Shown piece by piece: positions 1 to 7,012 of a stretch of 64,000 nt of DNA. Origin of the DNA: Clostridiales bacterium (lineage in GTDB: Bacteria > Bacillota > Clostridia > Oscillospirales > CAG-272). Under the pieces are notes generated by a model that was not told the origin of the DNA, searched no databases, and saw only the letters and a list, made by a program, of their open reading frames with translations. Position 1 is the stretch's first letter; each line of letters begins with the position of its first letter. The stretch lies in assembly GCA_003150035.1 (NCBI GenBank), contig QALR01000026.1:124001-188000 (forward strand), given 5' to 3'. The position numbers and the translations under genes were made by a program.

Positions 1-962
1 GCAAATCTGCCACCTATCGCGGTGATATTGCCGCCGTCAATCACAATTTGCGAGGATGTAGCGGCGCTGTTGACGCCGCCGCCAATGCCCGCCGCAAGGT
101 GTCCGCCGACCGCTGTAATCGTGCCGGACCGGATATATATCTCTCCCGGCGTGCCCGCGACATATCCGTTGTTCGGCACCCTTATCGTTGTCGTATTATA
201 GGAAGCGCCGCCGCCGATTCCCGCGCCGCCGCCGTTCGTCTCCGATGTGTTTATCGCCTGAGGACGCGCCCATGGATTTCCCGCGTTATATACAGGATTT
301 ACACTCAAAGGATCGCTGTCATAGAGATTGCCGTTATGGTCCCGCATCCCCGCAAGCGGAAACGCGCCGTATGCCGAAAGGTCGCTCGCGCCGACAATGG
401 TAAGAGATGCGCCGCTGTCGACCTGTATGCCGGCATAACCGCCGCGACTGCCGTCTGCAATCGCTTTTCCAAGCGCACTGCTTGCCGAAGATAAATAGAG
501 CCCATTTCCGCCCGCGCGGAACGTGCAATCCCCGTCGAACCGAGCCGTCACCGTGGCGCCGCCTGTTATGAGAAACGGGCAGGTCGGCACGTAATACCCA
601 CCGGCCGCAGGCGTACTGCTCCATGCGGCGTCGCTCGTCAGATCATGCAGGCGTCTCCCCGCGTCATATAGCTCCGCCGCCGTGACAGAGCCGGTCATGC
701 TGTCGCCGAAGCCATCTGAGGTGCGGTCGATCGTGACGCCGTTGAAGATGAGTGTCACATCGACGCCGTCCGTTACGGTAACGGAATAAACACCGTTTTC
801 AATGATATATTCTGTTCCATAGGCTTCGACAGCCTCCCGGTCGATAACGACAGCACCCGAAGAGAAAGTTTGCGCCGCATGGATTTCGAATCGGGGCAAC
901 AAGGAAATCGTCACGGTAAGCATGATAAAAACAGCCACGGCCGTTTTCAGAAATTTTTTGAT
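1..962 (-). CDS. Secreted glycine-rich beta-structure protein, partial (3' end outside window), apparent ATC start
   Basis: The minus frame is open from 962 to the window edge (about 320 codons). It begins IKKFLKTAVAVFIMLTVTIS, a textbook signal peptide ending near HAA (about residue 30). Next come a short acidic segment and repeated beta-strand and glycine-rich stretches (GGGAGIGGG, AAGIGGGVNSA), as in surface beta-helix or carbohydrate-binding-like proteins of Clostridia. There is no in-frame ATG, GTG or TTG between the upstream stop and the signal peptide. A GGAAAGGGGAGAG ribosome site lies about 7 nt before the ATC codon at 962-960, so ATC is the best start. The gene follows the GLUG gene by 36 nt and is probably co-transcribed with it. 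The family is not identified; secretion is well supported, but substrate or ligand is unknown. Confidence 0.75.
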   Translation of the reverse strand, partial: MKKFLKTAVAVFIMLTVTISLLPRFEIHAAQTFSSGAVVIDREAVEAYGTEYIIENGVYSVTVTDGVDVTLIFNGVTIDRTSDGFGDSMTGSVTAAELYDAGRRLHDLTSDAAWSSTPAAGGYYVPTCPFLITGGATVTARFDGDCTFRAGGNGLYLSSASSALGKAIADGSRGGYAGIQVDSGASLTIVGASDLSAYGAFPLAGMRDHNGNLYDSDPLSVNPVYNAGNPWARPQAINTSETNGGGAGIGGGASYNTTTIRVPNNGYVAGTPGEIYIRSGTITAVGGHLAAGIGGGVNSAATSSQIVIDGGNITAIGGRF

Positions 963-998
963 TTTCTCTCTCCCCTTTCCGAATTTTTACTTGATTTT

Positions 999-2498
999 TT
1001 ATTCCGGGTCTACGATATGCACGGTGATCGGCGCCTGCGCATTGACCACCGCTTTTTCATGGGTTTCGGGATCATAGGCGTCAATGGCAACGATCATTTC
1101 ATAATCGCCGGCAGGCAGCGTGGTTCCGTCCGGCAGTGCTGAAAGCTTCATATCCTCAATTCCGTATCCGACCGGAATCCTGCCGGAACGGTAAAGCTCC
1201 TGATAAGAAGTATCCGCGTCATACCCTTCCTCCGCTTCAAGAGCCGCCTGCTCCGCCGCACTTCGCCCCGTCTTTCCGATAACCCGAAGCAGCTCCGCAT
1301 CGCTCACCAGAACCCGGATAACGACATCCTGTGTACTGCGGTTTGGATTTACATAATCGATTTGTCCCACCTGCGTCACGGAATGGACATACACCTCTTG
1401 GTTCATTTCAAAGCTGATCCGGTTTGAGCCGGCAGGAGGCGGCGTAGACGGACCGGAATCCACCTGAGGACGCGCATTCGGGTCGATAAGCTCCGGACTC
1501 CATGGCGGAGCAGCAAAGCGGCTGACAGCAATCCCGATTCCAATCGAAAGCAGCAGCACCAAAGCCGCCGTGAAGGGCAGAAAAAAAACAATCGGCGCAA
1601 TCGGGCGCGAAACAGCTCCTGCAAAAAAACATTTTGCAATCACGCCGGCGTTCTTTCCCACGAAGCCGCCGCAGGTTTTCTCAGCGGAAACCTTCCCCAC
1701 GATACCGCAGTTGATAATAACACCGCGATCGTTGACGGCACACAAAGCGCCCGCTATATTGGCGCCGGCGGCATTCACCACACAGTCGAGCCGCAGATTC
1801 GCAATACGCCCGCCCTTGACATACCCGAAAAAGCCCGCGAAGTCCAAGCCCTTGCCCTGTATTCTGAAATTGATAATCCGATGCCCGCCGCCGTCGAAAA
1901 TACCGGTGAATGGCGTCGTATCCGTAAGCCCTATCGGAAGCCATTTCTGCCCATGAAGATTGATATCCGCGGTAAGCAGATAATAGGCCTTCGCCGCGTC
2001 GGTGTCGCCGTTTGCAATTCTTTCCGCGACTGCCGCAAGCTCCGCCGCATTTCCAATTTTGACAATAGAGTTTTCCTTGGCTTCTTCCGCAAACGAATAC
2101 ATGTTTCCGCCTTCATTGAGTTCCAACGGACCCGATTCTGACCCCGGCGTCTTCCAGGCATTCCCTAACTTCAGTTTGGCGACGACATCCAACACATTTT
2201 TATACTCGACAGCCAGCGCTGCATCTGAATACGAAGGCGTCCTCGATTCGCCCTCCTTCAAAAGCCAGCCGCTTTCCTTGATGCTTCCCTTGTTCCGGAA
2301 GCAGAAGCCGGCGACATTTTCCTTTCCATATGTACGGCTTTTGGCGATTGAATGCTCGATTTCGCCGGTATTCTCAAAGGCAAAGCCAGACACATTACAC
2401 GAATGCTTAACTTTGGCATCGGTATAGCAATCCTGTATGATGCCGATATTCGACGAAACAAAACCGCCCGTGCGGTTCGAATACGAAGCTATTTTCAT
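999..2498 (-). CDS. GLUG-motif membrane protein with central transmembrane anchor
   Basis: 499 aa. The N-terminal ~290 residues contain GLUG-type repeats (for example FAGFFGYVKGGRIANLRL and CGGFVGKNAGVIAKCF), a motif known from surface proteins and IgA-protease-like adhesins. One hydrophobic helix (about residues 297-322, IVFFLPFTAALVLLLSIGIG) is followed by a proline-rich linker and a ~150-residue C-terminal domain (LPAGDYEMIVAIDAYDPE near the end). No N-terminal signal peptide is visible, so the topology is odd: the GLUG part would be on the opposite side of the membrane from the C-terminal domain. A GGAGGG site precedes the ATG. The gene lies directly downstream of the recombinase and its repeat sites, and ahead of the secreted protein at 1-962. 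The call is firm for GLUG and TM; function is unknown. Confidence 0.8.
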   Translation of the reverse strand: MKIASYSNRTGGFVSSNIGIIQDCYTDAKVKHSCNVSGFAFENTGEIEHSIAKSRTYGKENVAGFCFRNKGSIKESGWLLKEGESRTPSYSDAALAVEYKNVLDVVAKLKLGNAWKTPGSESGPLELNEGGNMYSFAEEAKENSIVKIGNAAELAAVAERIANGDTDAAKAYYLLTADINLHGQKWLPIGLTDTTPFTGIFDGGGHRIINFRIQGKGLDFAGFFGYVKGGRIANLRLDCVVNAAGANIAGALCAVNDRGVIINCGIVGKVSAEKTCGGFVGKNAGVIAKCFFAGAVSRPIAPIVFFLPFTAALVLLLSIGIGIAVSRFAAPPWSPELIDPNARPQVDSGPSTPPPAGSNRISFEMNQEVYVHSVTQVGQIDYVNPNRSTQDVVIRVLVSDAELLRVIGKTGRSAAEQAALEAEEGYDADTSYQELYRSGRIPVGYGIEDMKLSALPDGTTLPAGDYEMIVAIDAYDPETHEKAVVNAQAPITVHIVDPE

Positions 2499-2573
2499 CC
2501 GGAAATCCCTCCGCTCTTGTAAAACATTGCGTTTTTTATAATCAAATTCTTACTTTTATATGTATATTTTTTT

Positions 2574-2594
2574 CTTACAGTAACAAACTATAGG
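2574..2594 (+). repeat. Recombinase-site-like repeat, copy 1
   Basis: cttacagtaacaaactatag plus a final g. Positions 2579-2595 match 17 of 17 bases of copy 2 (2656-2672) in the same orientation. The shape is two short inverted arms (agt...act) around an asymmetric 5-base core aacaa, as expected for a tyrosine-recombinase core site. It lies between the recombinase gene and the GLUG start codon. Function is inferred. Confidence 0.6.
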
Positions 2595-2648
2595 AATTGT
2601 AAAAAATTAAGCTTATACAAGCAAACGCCAAACCCTCAACCGCGTAAG

Positions 2649-2669
2649 TTCATATAGTAACAAACTATA
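2649..2669 (+). repeat. Recombinase-site-like repeat, copy 2 (left inverted repeat)
   Basis: Contains tatagtaacaaactata, a near-palindrome with core aacaa. All 21 bases recur in inverted orientation at 4173-4193. It lies 60 nt beyond the recombinase stop codon. Together with copy 3 it brackets the recombinase gene and a strong promoter, the layout of an invertible segment. Confidence 0.7.
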
Positions 2670-2729
2670 GGAAAAAGAACTGAATTACATAGTCGTCGCC
2701 TATAAAAAAGGCGCGCCAATCATGTTTCA

Positions 2730-3863
2730 TCACGGCGCAAACACATCCGCAAGCCGCTGCATATGCGCCCGTTTTAGATCAAGTGAAGGGTGTACATAAC
2801 GCTCCAGTGTAATTTTAACATTGGCATGACCCAATAGTTCGGACAATGACTTTGCATCAAACCCTTTTTCAATGCACCTTGTCGCAAACGTATGGCGCAG
2901 TGCATGGAAGCCACAGTTCTGGATATGATGCTTATCAAGAAACTGCTTATAGCTATAAGTATACAGCCGTGGCTCAATATAAGCATGTGTCCCTGTCAAA
3001 ACAAAAGCATCCGAAGACGCGGCAAGCTGTCTGCGCCATTCAAGCTGATGGACAAGGCTTTCCGGCAAAGGAATGATTCTCACGCTGCTCTGTGTTTTCG
3101 GCGAATCAAAAATGATTTTTGTCTTTCTGCCTGAGTTTGCAGGCTCTCGAATTCGCAGCATGGTTTTTCCGATTTTTAAAATTTGATTTTCGAAATCAAC
3201 ATCGCTCCATTGCAGCGCGCATATCTCTCCAATTCGAAGTCCGGTTTGAAGGCAAAGATAATATCCGAACTCTCTTAAGTTTTCAGAATTCCCGAGCGAC
3301 AGAATGATATTTTGCGCCTCAGGCGATAGAATTTCTGTTTTTTTTGTCAAGAGGCGAGGCTTCGCAAAGGAAACCTTTTTTGAGAGGATTTCATCCGCAA
3401 GCGCGATATCCAGTGTCATTTTAATGACAGAAAGGATATCTCTCACATTTTTTGCCGAAAGTCCGCCGGTGCCGTCCATCCTGCCAGATTCAAGCTTATC
3501 GCTTGCAAACCGGTCGATAATCTGCCCTGTGATTCGATTCGCCGGCAGCTTTCCGAGCACGGGCCGGATATGGTTGTTTACGATTTCACAGTAGTGTGAG
3601 TAGGTGGACTTCTTAACCGTCGTCTTTTTTCGCTCCAAAAACCGGTCTAATAAACTATTAAATAGATAGTCGGCACCGGATAATGCTTCTTCTTTTTGAC
3701 AAAGAGCCTGAAGCGCCTGATGCTTTTTTTCCCATGCCTCTTGATAGCTCCTCCCATAAACATAGCCAAAAACGGCTTTTCCGTTTTCATGGTAACCCTT
3801 GATATACCGAGCCTCCCATCTTCCGTCTTTTCTTTTGCTGATATTTTCTCCTGGTTTTGACAT
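2730..3863 (-). CDS. Tyrosine recombinase / integrase (solo)
   Basis: 377 aa from the ATG at 3863, chosen because AGGAGG sits 6 nt upstream; the frame extends 17 codons further without a ribosome site. N-terminal AP2-like arm-binding region (RKDGRWEARYIKGYHENGK), a SAM-like core-binding domain (about 65-170), and a catalytic domain with TGLRIGE (first Arg), HALRHTFATRCIEKG (H-x-x-R), LLGHANVKITLERYVH (His and nucleophilic Tyr). This is the Tn916/phage integrase family. No excisionase, relaxase or phage gene is beside it. Its flanks are inverted, not direct, copies of a 21-bp site (2649-2669 and 4173-4193), which fits DNA inversion better than integration of an element. It sits just upstream of two surface-protein genes. 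Confidence 0.92.
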   Translation of the reverse strand: MSKPGENISKRKDGRWEARYIKGYHENGKAVFGYVYGRSYQEAWEKKHQALQALCQKEEALSGADYLFNSLLDRFLERKKTTVKKSTYSHYCEIVNNHIRPVLGKLPANRITGQIIDRFASDKLESGRMDGTGGLSAKNVRDILSVIKMTLDIALADEILSKKVSFAKPRLLTKKTEILSPEAQNIILSLGNSENLREFGYYLCLQTGLRIGEICALQWSDVDFENQILKIGKTMLRIREPANSGRKTKIIFDSPKTQSSVRIIPLPESLVHQLEWRRQLAASSDAFVLTGTHAYIEPRLYTYSYKQFLDKHHIQNCGFHALRHTFATRCIEKGFDAKSLSELLGHANVKITLERYVHPSLDLKRAHMQRLADVFAP

Positions 3864-4071
3864 AACTTCCTCCTGTAATATAACATATAGATGATTTATC
3901 GATTTTTGTCGCAAACCAACAAAATTATTTTAACAAAAAATGCAGACTATTCATAACATAAAACGACGGTTTTTGACGGCTAAAACAATTTACTCGCTTT
4001 TTTTGAAGAAGAATTGGAAGTATCTCCAAAACTTTTTGAAGCCATAATGAGCGTACTTTTCAAAAAAACTC

Positions 4072-4100
4072 TTGCAATTTTCAGAATAATGTGATAAAAT
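4072..4100 (+). promoter_or_regulatory. Strong extended -10 promoter inside the putative invertible segment
   Basis: TTGCAA (4072-4077), 17-nt spacer, TAAAAT (4095-4100), with TG at 4092-4093 making an extended -10. It points right, away from the surface genes, towards repeat copy 3 and a terminator at 4269-4315; no gene lies in that direction. Inversion between 2649 and 4193 would place it about 240 nt upstream of the GLUG gene, pointing at it. Confidence 0.65.
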
Positions 4101-4172
4101 AGTAAAAAAAGCATTGAAAATTGGTAATGTATTGCCGTTCAAATCAAACGCTAAGCTGTCCAGTCGCTATCT

Positions 4173-4193
4173 TATAGTTTGTTACTATATGAA
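4173..4193 (-). repeat. Recombinase-site-like repeat, copy 3 (right inverted repeat)
   Basis: Reads tatagtttgttactatatg then aa on the plus strand, the exact reverse complement of 2649-2669 over 21 bases. The core is ttgtt here, so the site is inverted relative to copies 1 and 2. The 3864-4332 gap around it holds only this site, the promoter at 4072 and the terminator at 4269; no gene was seen. Confidence 0.7.
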
Positions 4194-4268
4194 AAAATTT
4201 TACCAGAATAGATAAATATTGCAAGCCCTTTTCTGTCTATAAAAATATGCGTGACAGATATACGATAT

Positions 4269-4315
4269 GAAAACATAGGCGGCGGAATGATTATCATTCC
4301 GCCGCCTATGTTTTC
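4269..4315. terminator. Bidirectional intrinsic terminator
   Basis: Perfect 22-bp stem (4269-4290 with 4294-4315), 3-nt loop, A-run on one side and T-run on the other. It ends the zinc-ribbon gene on the minus strand and would also stop the promoter at 4072. Confidence 0.85.
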
Positions 4316-4332
4316 CATATAGCAAAATGGTT

Positions 4333-5469
4333 TTATGAATAATAGTAGAACTCGCTTTCTCCCCCCATGACCAAAACAGCAAGCAGTCCTATGACGGCAA
4401 TGCCAATCAGTATGGCGATCGCCACCCGAAGCGGTGAGATCGGCGCCTTGCCGCTCACCTTGCCCGTTCTACCGTTTACCATAAACTGATACACCTTTCC
4501 CTTATAGACAAAGCTCGACATCCAAACAGGAAGCATCAGATATTTATAGGTAATATTTCGATAAACCGTTTTCACCTTCACGCTGTCCACGTGGTCGGCA
4601 TGATGGTCGTCTCGTATCTTCTTTGTAATATGGGAAAGCAGGCGGTTTTTGATAAAGTTTTTTGCCTTTTCCCATGCCGCCTTCAGGCCAACAGAGTAGC
4701 GTTCGGAAGCAAAGCCGGCAACATACTCGGGTTTATAGACGACATTGCTTTCCGTATCGAACGGCTCAATCCCCGAAAGCAGCCCGCTATCATGCTTTTC
4801 CGTGCCGGAAACAAGCTGATCGTTGACGAACTCATGATAGGCACCGGACGTCCTGTACCAATCCGTAACCACCCTTGTTTCTTTTCCTCGCCGGACCACA
4901 CGGTTTTTGCCGTAACGCGCTGTATAGGTGGAATCCGTATCCGCATCAAACGTCCAATACGGCAAATAAATTCCCCGCATTTTTCCTGCCTTGGCGCTTT
5001 TCTTTGCTGCGCTCGGACAAAACAGCTTTTTCTTCAGCCAACTGAGAAAACGGCCGCCGGCATTCTCCGCCGTAACGGTAAACGGACACACGCCGCCCGG
5101 CGCCAGAATATTTTCTGCACCCGCCTCCATGACTTGGTTGGAGCCGCAGTACGGGCACTCGCCGGACACCGTCGAGGCGTCGTATACCGTTTCTGCTCCA
5201 CAGGATTTACAACGAATTACCCGCTTTTCCGTACCCCAATCGCAGTTTCCGGTGATTTCCGCCTCATCAAAGGCAAGCTCCTGCGCCCGATCCGGCGCCG
5301 CATCGTCGTCTTCGATTTCGACAATATTGCCGCAGTACGGACAAAGCAGCGCACCGGTTTTCGGATCAAAATCCATCGTTCCGCCGCAGTCCGGACACTT
5401 TTTATCCGTTTCGGACAGCGTATGCTCAACCTTTTCCTCCGCCGTCTCGTAAGTATTCGATTCGTCCAT
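4333..5469 (-). CDS. TFIIB-type zinc-ribbon protein with C-terminal membrane anchor
   Basis: 378 aa. Three zinc knuckles near the N-terminus: CPDCGG...CPYCG (about residues 25-45), then CKSCG...CPYCG (about 88-115). The middle is a soluble domain with PYWTFDADT and repeated charged strands. A C-terminal hydrophobic helix (about 345-368, VAIAILIGIAVIGLLAVLVM) is followed by a short tyrosine-rich tail. This arrangement is known in Firmicute proteins often mis-annotated as PriA-like or TFIIB-type zinc ribbon; their role is not established. GGAGG lies before the ATG. It is 47 nt downstream of the SPFH gene, so the two are probably one operon and may form one membrane complex (inference). Confidence 0.8.
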   Translation of the reverse strand: MDESNTYETAEEKVEHTLSETDKKCPDCGGTMDFDPKTGALLCPYCGNIVEIEDDDAAPDRAQELAFDEAEITGNCDWGTEKRVIRCKSCGAETVYDASTVSGECPYCGSNQVMEAGAENILAPGGVCPFTVTAENAGGRFLSWLKKKLFCPSAAKKSAKAGKMRGIYLPYWTFDADTDSTYTARYGKNRVVRRGKETRVVTDWYRTSGAYHEFVNDQLVSGTEKHDSGLLSGIEPFDTESNVVYKPEYVAGFASERYSVGLKAAWEKAKNFIKNRLLSHITKKIRDDHHADHVDSVKVKTVYRNITYKYLMLPVWMSSFVYKGKVYQFMVNGRTGKVSGKAPISPLRVAIAILIGIAVIGLLAVLVMGGESEFYYYS

Positions 5470-5516
5470 CTCTCTCCTCCGCGCCGGAGGTCATCCTCCC
5501 CGGCTCTTTTCTCATG

Positions 5517-6923
5517 TCAATCCTTCACATCGTCGTCGTCGAAAACATCGCCGCATTCCGGACAGAACTTCGGCGGATGCGCAGGGTCCTTCGGCTCCCA
5601 ACCGCATTTGTCGCAGCGGTAAAGCGGCGCGCCCTTCGGCTTTGGCTTTCCGCATTCGGAGCAGAATTTGCCCTTGTTCACCGCGCCGCAGGAACAGGTC
5701 CACCCCGCCTTCGCATCGGGCCTCGGCTTTCCGCATTCGGAGCAGAACCTACCTGTATTCTCCGCACCGCATTCGCATTTCCATGCTCCCTCCGGTGCCG
5801 GCTGCGGTTTCCCGCACCCGGAGCAGAACTTGCCCGAATTGACCGTTCCGCACGCGCACTTCCACGAAGCGGAATCCGTCGAGGGAGCCGCCGGTGCGGA
5901 CGCCTGCTGCGCTGCGCCCATCGCATACAGATCGCGCGCGTTCATACCGCCCGCCGCATTTGCCATATTCATGCCGGCAAAACCCATGAACGCGCCGGCG
6001 CCGCCGGTGTTCTTTGCCGCATCCTGCATCGCCTGCGCCTGCGCGCCGACGAGCGTCGCCGCCGCCATCGTCGGATTGCGGTATGCCGCGTTGCGCTGGA
6101 GCTCCTTGATCATCTTTTCGTCTTCTTCCGACGCCGTAACCGAGTTGATACCGATGGAAAACACGGAAATTCCGCGCGTCTTCGACCACTTTTCGGAAAG
6201 CACCTCGTTGAGCGCCTCCGCCATTTCCACCGTATGGCCGGGCAGCGCGCTGTAACGAATTCCCATGTCGGAAATTTTGGCAAACGCCGGCTGAAGCGCC
6301 GTCATCAGCTCGCTTTTCAGCTGTCCATCGATTTCGGATCGGTCATAAACGCTTGCCACGTTGCCGCAGACATTGGTATAGAACAGGATTGGGTCCGTAA
6401 TTTTATAGGAATATTCCCCATGGCAGCGGATCGCAATATCCACGTCCAATCCAACATTGCGGTCCACCACGCGGAACGGAACGGGATTCGGCGTCCCGTA
6501 TTTATTGCCCATAATTTCCTTGGTATTGAAGAAATAAACGCGCTGGTCCTTCGCCGTATCCCCGCCGAACGTGAAACGCTTGCCGATCGTCTTGAAGGAA
6601 TCGAGGATTCCTTTTCCGAGTCCGCCGTAGAAGATGCTCGGCTCGGTCGAGCTGTCATAGAGGAACTCGCCCGCCTCGGCACAAAGCTCCGTCACCTTGC
6701 CCTGCTCGACAATGATCATGCATTGTCCCTCGTTTACCGCGATGACAGAACCGTTCGAGATGATGTTTTCCTCTCCCTTGCGATTCGACGAACGTCCCGA
6801 AACACGCTTTTGTCCCTTGGCGACAAGCGTATCTGCCGAAAGCGAATTGCAATAGAAATATTCGCGCCATTGGTCGGCGGTCGTACCGCCGAGCGCCCCT
6901 ACAAATGCCTTAATGAGTCCCAT
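5517..6923 (-). CDS. SPFH/band-7-like protein with four C-terminal zinc ribbons
   Basis: 468 aa. The N-terminal ~300 residues resemble the virion-core-protein-like SPFH family: MGLIKAFVGALGGTTADQWR, the segment GSVIAVNEGQCMIIVEQGKV, and an oligomerisation-type region ending near residue 265. An alanine/methionine-rich linker (about 275-335) follows. The tail has three near-identical ribbons (W-K-C-x-CG-x4-G-(K/R)-FCS-x-CGKP, at about 340, 368 and 397) and a fourth, longer C-x2-C...C-x2-C unit before an acidic end. SPFH proteins scaffold membrane microdomains; ribbons suggest recruitment of nucleic acid or protein partners (inference). AAGGAG precedes the ATG. Paired with the anchored zinc-ribbon gene downstream. 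Confidence 0.85.
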   Translation of the reverse strand: MGLIKAFVGALGGTTADQWREYFYCNSLSADTLVAKGQKRVSGRSSNRKGEENIISNGSVIAVNEGQCMIIVEQGKVTELCAEAGEFLYDSSTEPSIFYGGLGKGILDSFKTIGKRFTFGGDTAKDQRVYFFNTKEIMGNKYGTPNPVPFRVVDRNVGLDVDIAIRCHGEYSYKITDPILFYTNVCGNVASVYDRSEIDGQLKSELMTALQPAFAKISDMGIRYSALPGHTVEMAEALNEVLSEKWSKTRGISVFSIGINSVTASEEDEKMIKELQRNAAYRNPTMAAATLVGAQAQAMQDAAKNTGGAGAFMGFAGMNMANAAGGMNARDLYAMGAAQQASAPAAPSTDSASWKCACGTVNSGKFCSGCGKPQPAPEGAWKCECGAENTGRFCSECGKPRPDAKAGWTCSCGAVNKGKFCSECGKPKPKGAPLYRCDKCGWEPKDPAHPPKFCPECGDVFDDDDVKD

Positions 6924-7012
6924 AAAAATCTCTCCTTCCGTCGATGCCGTAATAGATCGGCTTCAGTTTACTATATGACAAAGACGCTTGTCAATATGGT
7001 TTTTTCAGGATA

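Noticed and set aside
2730..3863. Integrase as part of an integrative element
   Set aside because: There is no excisionase, relaxase or phage cargo, and the flanking sites are inverted, not direct.
6961..6985. Sequence resembling the recombinase site (agtttactatatga)
   Set aside because: It lacks the central gtt and the arms do not match; probably chance. A similar weak match at 63780 was rejected for the same reason.
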